From Dryas octopetala (taxonomy: Eukaryota; Streptophyta; Magnoliopsida; Rosales; Rosaceae): a stretch of 64,000 nucleotides of DNA. The notes under the pieces are model-generated. The model was given only the letters and a program-made list of their open reading frames with translations. It made no database searches and was not told the DNA's origin. Position numbers and translations under genes: made by a program. Below are positions 10,401 through 20,540 of the stretch, in pieces (the stretch's first letter is position 1; every line of letters starts with the position of its first letter). The stretch covers positions 12,879,271 to 12,943,270 of the forward strand of contig OY992834.1 in the NCBI GenBank assembly GCA_963921425.1, read 5' to 3'.

Positions 10401-13400
10401 ATCTACTAGGAATAGAAACAGAAGATAATTGCAGAACATACGATTCATATGACTTTGACAGCCTAACAGATGACACATGATTATTAATTGAGTACCTAAC
10501 TTTGGCATTTGGATCTGGCTCATATTTAGCTGGTGGTTGTCCTCGGTTAGACCGAGGAGGGAGTGTAAATTTAGAAGCATTAGAAACAAGATCTGAACCA
10601 GAATGTGAATCAAGAGTATTGTTTGTTACCTCAATGGATGAAGAAGATTGATTCAATGGAGTAGGAGAGATGGCGGTACTATCATGGAGTGGTGACTCCT
10701 CAGGCTCAGAATTTGTAGGTTCTTGTCCTACCATATCCTCAGTATCATCTTCAGTAATTTCTGCATCCTCAGTATCATCCGCAGTAATTTCCGCATTCTC
10801 AGTATCATCCTCAGACACTGGGTGATCAGCAGTCTGTTCTGACTCTTCCTCACTACTACTCCCATAACCAAACTTATCAAAAAACAACACATCATCTCGA
10901 TTCTGCACTTCACTAGAAACCTCCCCCTGAAGGGTAGAATCCAGTGGACGTGGAGAATAAAAAGGTTGATGTTCATGAAAAGTGATATCCATAGAGACAT
11001 AAAAGCGCTGAGTAGAGGGATGATAGCACCGATACCCCTTCTGGGATGGACCATAACCAACAAATACACACTCCAAGGCCCGAGATGCGAGCTTAGATCG
11101 CTGATGAGAATGTAAATGGACAAAAGCAACACACCCAAAAACCCTGGGTTCCAAATGAAGGATACCTGGTAAAGAGACAAAATCCGAGAGAACATCCAAC
11201 GGTCGCCGAAAGTCAAGAACACTAGACGGGGTCCGATTAATCAGATAGACAGCCGAACTCAAAGCATCACCCCAGAGTAAAGATGGCACGTGACCACCCA
11301 GAAGAAGGGACCGAGTGACTTCCAATAAATGCCGATTTTTGCGTTCAGCAACCCCATTCTGTTGTGGAGAATGAGCACAAGAAGTCTGATGAAGAATCCC
11401 CGTAGAAGCAAAATACTGAGTCAACTCAGTATTAACGAACTCACCGCCATTATCAGAGCGCAAAACTTTAATAGGACAGGCAAACTGGGTGAGAACCATT
11501 TTATGGAAAAGGCGAAAAACAGCACACACATCACTTTTATGTTTCAGAAGATAAACCCAAGTCATTCGAGTACAATCATCAATAAAAGTCACAAACCATT
11601 TCATTCCTTTATGTGTAACACATGGGGCAGGACCCCAAACATCCGAGTGTACCAAAGAAAAAGGAACATCCATAGGTTTATCACAAGAAGGAAACACAGA
11701 ACGATGGCTTTTGGCCAACACACAAACTTCACAATTAAAATCGGAAATGTTTAAACCAAGAAATAACGAGGGAAATAAACGTCGAAGATAACTAAAGGAA
11801 GGATGACCAAGTCGGCGATGCCACAACCAGATCTTCTTCTTATTTTCTGAGGAACCATCACGAACTAAACGCACAATGCCACTACTGTCTGAAGCGGAAA
11901 CCCCACTATCCAGATAGTACAAACCACCACTCTTTCTACCACTGCCAATCTTCTCCTTGGTATGAATGTCCTGGAAAACACAATGAGTAGGAAAGAATGT
12001 GGCCACACAATTATGAGTTTTGGTTAGTTGACTAACAGAAATAAGATTACAATTTAGGGAAGGAACAAACAGCACATTATGCAAAGATAAAACAGAGGAG
12101 AAGGAGACCGTGCCGCCCCCTAGAACAGGAGATGACACACCATTAGCATTAACAATAACTGGTTTAGGACAGACAGATGAAAAATGACTAAAAACATAAC
12201 GATCAGAAGTCATATGATCCGTAGCACCTGTATCAATTATCCATGCACCATTACTAGTACAAGCAGAAGTACTCAAAACAGAGTTAGAGATACCTGACTT
12301 GGCAACAAAGCTGGAGGAACTAACAGAGTTCACCCTGGAGCTTGAGTTATCAACCTTCGGATTAGAAGAAGAAGAAGCTTTCATTCCCTTCGGATGCCAC
12401 TCTGGATAGCCATGAAGCTTAAAGCATTTTTCGACCATATGAGTTGTACCCCCACAGTGAGTACACTTCCGGTCAGGTTTCTTAGCATCTTTATTGGAGA
12501 ATTTTTGGGCCGCCATAGCGACCGCTCCATCAGTACCCCCCATCATAGCTTCTTGCCGATTAGCCTCGGAGCACACAATCGCATAGGCCGCCTGTAATTT
12601 AGGCAGAGGAGACATGGCAAGAATACGACCCCGAACTCCATCTAGATGAGAATCCAAACCAGCTAGAAACATGTATAATCTCTGAGAGTTAATCATAGTG
12701 GTATATTTTTCAACATCACTCGCATAATCCATAATGCAAGGTTCAATTGCATCAATATCCTGCCAAAGTTTTTGTAGCTTGCCAAAATAGGAAATAATAG
12801 ATCCACCATTTTGACGTACAGAGATTACCTCACAATAGAGTTGATAGGCTTTGGAAGCATCTTGGCTCACTGTATAAGTCTATTTGGCCGCGTCCCAGAT
12901 GTCCTTCGCCGTCAGTAATCGAATAAAGAGAGAACGGACTTCTTTGGTCATAGCATCAAGAAGCCAAGACTTGACCATGCAATTTTCATCCTCCCATGTT
13001 TCAAACTCATCCGAATTCACATCTTCTGGAGCTGCTCGTGTTCTTGTGATAAAACCCCACCGTTTTCGACCTCTAATTTTATTTTGCACAATAAGAGCCC
13101 AATCAATATAATTCGAGCCATCAAGTTTCTCGGGTGAGACAAGTGATGACACATCCTGGGAGCTTAACGGAGGAAGAGCAGGCAACGGCAGTTTGGAGTT
13201 AACCACATCTTTGTTCTTATTTCCGTTCGAGCCTCCAGGACTAGAGGGAGGTGTTTGAGACATGATGGCACGTGGAGCAAACAGCCAAAAAATCACAAAG
13301 AGGAACAGTCCACTGCACTGCTACAGTACAAAGCAACACAGAAAATCAACAAAAAACAAAAAATCAAAATAGCGCCCCTACAAGCGACAGGCCAGGTCGG

Positions 13401-16400
13401 CGTCGCACAGGCTGGTCGACGGCGCGCAGGCAGAGGCGGAGCGACTCGCTGGTGGTTGACGCGAGCGACGGAGCAGGCGGAGGCGGACAGGCTGACAGGC
13501 TGACAGGCGACGGCTGCTGATGTGTGGCGGAGGCGCGCAGGCTGACGTCGCTGTTAATCGGCGTGTGACAGGGGCGCGCAGGTAGACGTCGCAGCTGGTC
13601 CGCGTGTGACAGAGGCGTGCAGGCAGAGGCGGAGGCGCGCAGGCAGGGGGGACAGAGATGCGGAGGCGCGCAGGCAGGGGGGCCAGAGATGGTGTCGGCG
13701 TCGCTAATGGTGGACGGACCGACGTGGAGCAGCAGCAGAGAGCACGCGACGGTAGCAGGGGTCCGGCCCGCGAGCAACGGTGGCAGGCGTCCGGCGGCGT
13801 CGCTGCTGAAGTCAGATACCAGCCTTCGAAGTCAGGGTCTGAAGGCTTAGGTGCATGCACTTAACCACAAAGCTGAAAAAAAAGGCCAATGAACAGTAGA
13901 ATTTTTCTGGAAAAACTCTTCAAAAAAACCAGTAGGATAGAGAACCATGCTCTGATACCATGTTCAGAGGAGGCTTAGGTTTAGGGTTTCAATATTTTCT
14001 GATTAATTGAATAAGACCACTAAAAGTGGTTTATATACATGGGCCTATAACTAAAATACAGGAATTAATAAATCACCTAATTAATTCTAATAATTACACA
14101 ATAATCACACGTGTTGACTCACACCAACAGTATGACACTATTTATTTATTTATTTATTTTTAATTTAGATACTAACTTAGACTAAGACATTTGATTAGGT
14201 CACAAATCCGTACGAAACGTGAATTTTTTGATACTGATTGCTTAGCCAAAGTGTCAAGCGCTTGGTGGTTTTCCTTTGGTTTTTTTTTTTTTTTTTTTTT
14301 TCCGGTTTGCTATATAGCTGAGACTGTCGAACAATCACAGTTGTAACTGTATGAAATTCATAAAAATTCAAAGTTTGTAAGGGTTTAATGTTTTTTATTT
14401 AGGCTTTGGGAATGAAGTCTTATAACCTAGAGACTAAACATTAAAGCTTAATCCTCGCAAACACCGAAAAAACAAAAAATCAGTAAAAAAAGTTGTGACG
14501 GTTGTGAGTTTGTAAAAAAAAAAAAATATATATATATATATATTTCTCGCGAGTGCTCAGTAGGACCATGTTTTTTAAAGTTGGTATCTAAACTAAAATG
14601 ACATAAAAATTTTAGTAGTTAAAATAAAATAACATTGAAATTTGGCACATAAAATCAACTAAACTTATATTTTACTGTTTTCGAGAACTTTGATAGTTCC
14701 TATAAATTTATCACTTTAATTCTCTCACATATACAAGAAGTACACATGTCAAAATTGTGGTGCACCGGCTTTTCTCTGTATATAAGGTTTCAATTAAGAA
14801 GTTATATCCGGTTCATTAATTGGAAGACACAATATGGATGCCTTATTCTCTTTATGATATATGTATATATATATATATTTTTTTTTATACTGTGAAATTT
14901 CTAGTATGAGAAATGCAGTTGATTTTGGTTTTTTATTTTATTAGACTCCAAAATTTATACAAAGAAGAAAGAGTTAGGAGAGAAGATGCTTCAACATTGT
15001 GTAGGTTTGCCATTAGCCGTTATTGTGCTCGGAGGAATCCTAGCTTCAAAGGAAACAATTGATGAATGGGAGAAGGTGCATATGAATGCTAATGTATATA
15101 TAAGGAGAGGCACAGCTCTGGAAGAAGAATACAAAGGTCAAGGGTATGAAGGAGCATCATGGGTGTTGGCATTGAGCTATGATGACTTACCATATCTCTT
15201 AAAATTATGCTTTTTGTATTTAGGCAATTTTCCTGAAGATCATGAGATACAAGTGAAAAGATTAACTCAATTATGGATGGCAGAAGGTTTTATATCTTTG
15301 ACATCACAAAGACATGGTTCAGTGGAATTAATGGAAGATATAGCATACAATTGCTTAAGTGAGTTGGTAGAAAGGTGTATGGTTCAAGTTGGAGAGTATG
15401 GTTCGACTAAGAAGATTAAAACTTGTCGCCTCCATGATCTTACGCGAGACTTGTGCTTGTTAAAAGCGGAAGAGGAGAATTTTCTTCGTATTGCCAATTT
15501 TTCTGCCGCAGTAACCAAGGCAGCACCAATAATTGGTAAAGTCCGAAGGCTTGCCGTCTACTTGGACGAAGATGTTGATAAAGTAGCTCCCACAAGAGAT
15601 GGTCACGTTAGGTCTCTTTTATACTTTACTCCACCAAAGTCTCTCTCATACTGGAATAAACAATTAATGAGATCACTGTTCAAGGACTTCAAATTGCTTC
15701 GAATTTTGAAGTTTGAAGATATGCAATTGGGAGAATTATGGCTACCAAGTGAAATTGGGAGTCTAGTCCACTTACGATTTCTAAGTCTAAAGAATAGTTA
15801 TGGTATAAAAGGGTTACCATCATCTGTAGGTAACTTGGTATGTATGCAAACTCTAGATTTACGCTGTTATGGAGAGGTGGTCATCCCAAATGTGATATGG
15901 AAGCTGGAACAATTGAGACATTTATATTTACCCCAGCGTTACAGTGTCAAAGGTAAAGTAGTGTTGCGATTGGGTACTCTGGGCAATTTGCAGACGTTAG
16001 TAAATGTTAAGAGCTCCAATTGGGATTTGAAAGATGTTGCTGGACTAAGCAATCTTAGAAAATTGGACATGGAAGTGGCAGCAGACACACCCTTGGAAAA
16101 GGTGGAGGAAGTCTTGAAATCTACGAGCATCACATTTAAGAGTCTTCGGTCTCTATCTGTGGATTCTGAAAATGCAGAGATATTACGAAGGATGGTATTA
16201 AGCTGTCCTCATATATACAAGCTGAAACTGGACGCGCCAATCAAGGAGTTACCGGAAGACCTCCTACGCTATCCAAACCTGACCAAGATAAAGCTCGATG
16301 GAACTCGTCTCAAGGAAGAGCAGATAGAAATACTGGAGAAGCTGCCACACTTAAGAATGCTTGAACTTCGGATTAATATTAATAGTATCCGTTCATTGGT

Positions 16401-16692
16401 TTGCTCCCAAGGAGGCTTTCCTCATCTTGAATTTCTTTCCCTTGTTCATTTGTATGAATTAAAGGAGTGGAGGGTGGAGAAAGGAGCCATGCCTAGTCTC
16501 TGCAGATTGCACATTGAACGCTGTAGAAAACTGACGGAAGTTCCAGATGGGCTTCAGTATGTTACGACCCTCAAGGAATTAACCATCGAAAACATGCCTC
16601 GTCCATTCTGCAGTAGGCTTGGGGAAGGAGGAGAGGATTTCTACAAAATCAAACACGTGCCTTCTCTAATTATATCCCATCCCTGGGGATGA
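7430..16692 (+). CDS. NLR1: CC-NBS-LRR disease-resistance protein (RPP13/RPP8-like), 933 aa in two exons
   Basis: This is an intracellular immune receptor of the coiled-coil NLR class, with ATP/ADP-switch activity expected from the family. Exon 1 is 7430-8483 and exon 2 is 14945-16692; phase-1 junction G|AC restores an Asp at residue 352. The order is: Rx-type coiled coil (1-150, with an EDVID-like 'AAYDLDDVI'), P-loop 'GMGGSGKTT' (195-203), kinase-2 'CLVVLDDIW' (275-283), RNBS-B 'SRILLTTR' (303-310), GLPLA (372-376), RNBS-D 'CFLYLGNFPED' (440-450), an MHD-position 'LHD' (514-516), and LRRs from about 600 to the end. Length is normal and no frame break is seen. The 6461-bp intron holds an antisense Copia element; the NLR3 intron is 609 bp. 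Exon 1 is nearly identical to those of NLR3 and NLR4. The effector recognised is unknown. Confidence 0.9.
8699..8867 (-). repeat. 3' LTR of Copia element 2
   Basis: 169 bp, matching 13961-14129 throughout by eye. It sits next to the polypurine tract. Confidence 0.9.
8875..13296 (-). pseudogene. Copia element 2 gag-pol region (about one break)
   Basis: The minus strand encodes a GAG N-terminus ('MSQTPPSSPGGSNG', 'LDGSNYIDWALIVQNKIRG'), a CCHC knuckle 'CTHCGGTTHMVEKC', protease 'DTGATDHM', integrase ('HRRLGHPSFSYL', 'CEVCVLAKSH', 'RSDNGGEF'), Copia RT with 'YVDDMVMTG' and RNase H 'SSAEAEYRGMA'. All parts of a Ty1/Copia polyprotein are present in normal order. It is distinct in sequence from Copia element 1, so the two are different families. 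It is a fossil-type entry with no host role. Confidence 0.88.
13380..13720. repeat. GC-rich minisatellite in the untranslated leader of Copia element 2
   Basis: Between the primer-binding site and the GAG start lies a block rich in 'ggcgcgcaggcagaggcgga'-like units (recurring 'gcgcgcagg', 'ctgacaggc', 'gtgtgacagaggcg'). It stands out strongly from the AT-rich surroundings. Its open frames on both strands are repetitive and alanine/arginine-rich, and are by-products of composition rather than genes. Confidence 0.7.
13961..14129 (-). repeat. 5' LTR of Copia element 2
   Basis: 169 bp, the partner of 8699-8867, bordered by the primer-binding site on the inner side and the second copy of the 30-bp flank repeat on the outer side. 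Confidence 0.9.
14130..14944 (+). other. Remaining NLR1 intron sequence, no gene
   Basis: AT-rich intron DNA between Copia 2 and exon 2. It contains a poly-T run near 14280, an (AT)n run at about 14525-14543 and another near 14863-14876. The end 'ggttttttattttattag' is shared with the NLR3 intron and supplies the 3' splice site. Confidence 0.75.
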
Positions 16693-17967
16693 AAATTAGG
16701 TGAAAACCCTCCCTCTCTTGTTGTTGAAAATTAGATTCTTCCATTTCTCAGCTGCCAAACAGAAACTTTTTGATACTACACTTCTTTACCGAAAGCATGA
16801 ATTTTCAGTAACCAATTGCTTCTAAAATCTGTTTTACGAATTTCAATATTTCATAAACAATGATATCAATTTCATTTTTCTGGTTCAATTTTCTTTGTCC
16901 CTATGTATTGATCGACATAGGTTTGCTTCTTGGATTTTGCATGAAGGCATCAGATGTTTCTTATTTACAAAACATGTACATGTTAGAGCTTTATATACAT
17001 CATATATTCATATTTAATAAATTTGTTCCTATCAAATTGGCTTTTACTCGATCAGGTAGTTCATTTGGTCTATTCTATTAGCTACTATGTTGAGTTGACT
17101 TTCATTGATACGAAAGCTCACATGAAAATGAAAAAATTTTAATTAACAACATAAATGCTGTCAAGATGGCGTTTGATTTATGCGTATGAAAATATGTCCA
17201 TCATATCTTAGATTGTGTTTTCCTCCTATTTGTGTATAACTAGGCCAAAAACTTAAATTTTCAACTGTGTGGTCAATTTAAGTTTCACATATTGTTTGTT
17301 ATATTCACATATTCAGTTAGTGTAATACGGTAATACCTAAACGGATAATGAATGAAATTAAAAGTAGATTAAAACTGGTTGGTAAAACTTTCTGCCAGCT
17401 CCGGCTGTTGCCATTGTTTGTTGTTATGGCAACACAATTGTGAACTGTCAGGTACTCAGATTAAGGTTGTTGCTGCCTTTCCTTAATGCTAATTATTTTT
17501 TAGCACGAATTCAGAGTTCCATCTTGAAATGAAATTGAAATAATGAGAACCCCTAGTATTGTGATGGTCTTTCCTTTTATAAGTTCTGAATTTTTGTTTT
17601 GCTTATCATATTCTCAAACAATTAGTTGTATGATGTGTTGGGAATTTGGGATTTACTTTTGTTACTCTGGAATGGTTCCTTCTCTTTTTTCTTTTTCTTT
17701 TTTTTTTTCTCACTTCTTTTTGTTCTGTTGTTGTTGTTTATTGGAGGCCCATTGAGCCAATAGGCCACACTGCATCTATAAGGCCCCCATCCCTAAAGGC
17801 AAGATTTAATCCTCAGTCCAGGATACAGCCCCACACGACCAACTAGGCTATCTTGCATCTTCTGTGATGAATCTTTCTTTTTCTTCTTTGTAGTAAAACA
17901 ACACTGCCCTTGCAGAATGAGGTAATTTTGATATCAGTATTGACTTGATATCATTTTTTACCTGCAA
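16693..17967 (+). other. Intergenic region: 5' part of a decayed RING-gene unit
   Basis: No intact gene. The string 'cttccatttctcagctgcc' (about 16738) recurs at about 51825, and 17345-17660 ('aaactggttggtaaaac', 'gttccatcttgaaatg', 'caattagttgtatgatg') recurs near 45140, 52270 and 56260. The copies look like the leader and first intron of the gene whose exon remnants start at 17968. Confidence 0.5.
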
Positions 17968-19085
17968 ATGGGAGATCATCCTGATGAATCTGGGACAAGT
18001 TCTCAAGTAAACATGGCTGCAGATGCAACGGTTGACATCAATACTTCTGTGGAGGCTGATGACTCAATGAACAAAGTTCTGTCTTTGACATCAATACATC
18101 AGTGATTCCCCAACTATGGTTTTCACAACTAGTCGTGCTTTAGGATCCCATGACAGAAGGCATATTGATTTTATTGGCAACCTCAATTATGGAGTTGATC
18201 ATGATTCTAGATTTCTAGATACTCTCACTCAAGAAATAATTACACAAGTGGACGTCATTGGCAATCAAGATGTGACGTAACATAGTTGATATCCCCACCA
18301 CTTTTGTCACCTAAAGCATCTTCTTGGGAAATATATAAAATTTCTCAAGTAATGGCATGAGAATCTAAATTTCAGATTCCGAAAGTTCTCTTTTTAAATA
18401 AAGAAAGTCTTTCTTATAATGGCAAAGTTTATCGATATAAATTCCAGCATATCATTCCGGCCCATTAGGCAGTCACCAACTTTTTAAAAGCTGTTCATAA
18501 AGGCAGTGGCCCATTATGAATGTGCCTTTTCCATTCCTTATAAGATGCTTTTATGCTGATAATTGCTTGTGACTTGTGAGCATACAGTTCTTTGCAATTG
18601 ATTCATGCCTGTGGAGTGTGGAACTAGTAAATTCTTCTATATGTATTCTGGGTTAATTATAATATTGAATCATCTATCAACTGTAACTGCTCTTCTGAAG
18701 CACTATTGGTGATGCAATGACTGCATTTATGTATTATATTTCCATTTAATAAAGCATCTGCTTCTTTCCACCAAAAAAAGAAAGTTTTCATTTCAAATTT
18801 TCTTCTGTCTTTTTATTTTTTATTTTTTTCTGTTGCATGCTTTGCAGATTTTACTACTCACCTGTGGCATGCCTTGATGTAATTTCAATTTTTGATATTA
18901 CAGTTTTCTGAAAAGCTACATGGTGGTCTTGATGAGAGAGTTCCAGGGAGGTCTTTCTGCGCATCTAGGCCATGCTTGTACATACTCCTGTGCATCATCC
19001 TTGATGGCTGTAATGTCCAGCATTCATGCAACTATTTTGCGAATAATATATCATGCTTACTGAGGCACTAAATGAGGTGAATTCC
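17968..19085 (+). pseudogene. Decayed copy A of a probable RING-type E3 ubiquitin ligase gene
   Basis: Exon-like islands read 'MGDHPDESGTSSQVNMAADA' (17968), then 'SDSPTMVFTTS' and 'LGSHDRRHIDFIGNLNYG' (about 18100-18270), and 'SFCAS' with an 'ATILRI...EALNEV'-like string (about 18950-19080). The islands are out of frame with each other and lack parts seen in the 54.7-56.1 kb copy. From memory the order resembles the mid-region of a plant RING ligase of the At5g10650 (JUL1) type, just upstream of the RING. No RING cysteines are present, so the identity rests on spacer motifs and is tentative. It sits directly behind NLR1, as copies B-D sit behind NLR2 and NLR3. Confidence 0.5.
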
Positions 19086-20121
19086 TTTCAACTCTAATGT
19101 TCTTTCTATGTTTATGGTTATAAGTTTCTTATTTCCCCCTCTCGAACAACGCTTTCTTCCTTTTACAAAATTTGCTTTCTAAGCTGCATTACAAAAACGA
19201 AAAAAGGAAGAAAAGAAAAAAAGAAGCATGGAGTACACCCTCCCCCATCTGTGTGTGTGCGCTGGTGCTCTTTTGAAGTTAGATGCTCATTTATCTAGTT
19301 AAAGTACATGAACAATTGGTAATATAGCTTCAGAGCATAAGTTGTACAAACCACGCCCAAGAATTTGTATAATCTCCTAGTGCTTTCAAAACTAGGGCTC
19401 TTGGATAGTATTCCCACATATTCAATACTTATTAAAACTGCAAAAGCATTTTGAAATGCAATACTCCTGTTAAACTGTTAAACTGCATTAAATGTTATAT
19501 GTTAATTCAATTAGGTTCATAATACTTTTAATTTGTAAATGCCAGACTTGTTCTCCACCTTGCTGGCTGTAATGTTCTCACATTTTAACTGTACAACAAC
19601 TGCATCAAAGTACCACATATACTTGCATAGTTATCAAGGATGAAATAGAGGTTGCTTTAAAATCCTTTCTAATGGTGGAACTTGCTCTTCACTCTTCACC
19701 ACTCCAGCTGTTATATATTCTCATATCAAATTAAAAACCTGTATTAAATACCTTAGATGTCTAATTATAAGAGATTGAGTGTGATTCAGTTTTTAAATGC
19801 TTTATGACTCTAGGATGACCAACCTCTGAAAAAGATATGCAGTAACTAAGGGCGCATTTTCAGAGGAAAATTGCTCTACTAATATGAACATGAACGATGA
19901 GAAAAAAAAGGTGCATGAAAAGAATGCTTCAATAACAGTGAAACTGCCAGCACAATGTAGACCTAAATGAATTCCCATGGTGTGCAATGATGACCTAGGC
20001 AGACTGCAGCTGACATTCCACATGGAATTGAAAATGAGAATAAAGGAAACATACCTCTTCTTGACCCCAAAGCTTTAACACTAACTGACTGAAGAATATG
20101 TTGAATTTCATTTGGTGCCCA
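19086..20121. other. Intergenic, no gene recognised
   Basis: AT-rich DNA between RING copy A (+) and the 3' end of the INCENP-like gene (-). The part next to 20121 is presumably INCENP 3' untranslated sequence. No repeat boundaries or RNA genes were seen. Confidence 0.5.
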
Positions 20122-20452
20122 CTACTGTAGCTGATGCTTTCGAGGCAAGAGATCTACAAATGAGCATATCTGATTTTTAGTCCAGCACTACCAAAAAATT
20201 GACTAGCCCAAAAACCAAAGCAATAGCTAATAACATCATGGCTTTAAACCATAAAATTACCTTCGGATATACTGCAAAAGCTTTCTGGGGGGAAGATCGT
20301 CTCTGGGTCTGCTCCATTCTGGCAAGAAACAGCCAGAGCCAGGCAATTTTTACTGCAGAAAACAAGAACCAACTAATAAATGATTTTTAGAGGCGCACAA
20401 GCAGAGTTAACAGTTTCTTAAGGGTACACAATCTATGCCTTTCACCAAGATA

Positions 20453-20540
20453 CATATCACCAAAGTGATTGGAACATATCACCAAAGTGATTGGAACATA
20501 TCACCAAAGTGATTGGAACATATCACCAAAGTGATTGGAG
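20453..20540. repeat. Four tandem copies of a 22-bp unit in an INCENP intron
   Basis: The unit 'catatcaccaaagtgattgg' plus two bases is repeated at 20453, 20475, 20497 and 20519, with one difference in the last copy. It lies in the intron after the 20775-20600 exon. Confidence 0.95.

Larger units (their letters stand above)
8699..14129 (-). mobile_element. Ty1/Copia LTR retrotransposon inserted antisense in the NLR1 intron
   Basis: Two 169-bp LTRs (8699-8867 and 13961-14129) look identical by eye and have TG...CA ends (minus strand TGTTGGTG...CTGAACA). The primer-binding site complement 'gctctgatacca' is at 13949-13960, and a 'ctccccctcaag' polypurine complement at 8868-8879. The element looks nearly whole, with about one break in its coding region, and is young. 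The flanks are odd: instead of a flush 5-bp duplication, a 30-bp repeat 'gtatgacactatttattt...' occurs at 8665-8694 and again at 14130-14159, with 'acca' between the left repeat and the LTR. It lies wholly inside the intron and need not alter the NLR protein. Confidence 0.92.

Noticed and set aside
13364-13864. Overlapping long open frames on both strands in the GC-rich block
   Set aside because: They arise from a GC-rich tandem repeat in a Copia leader, are low in complexity and are open on both strands at once.
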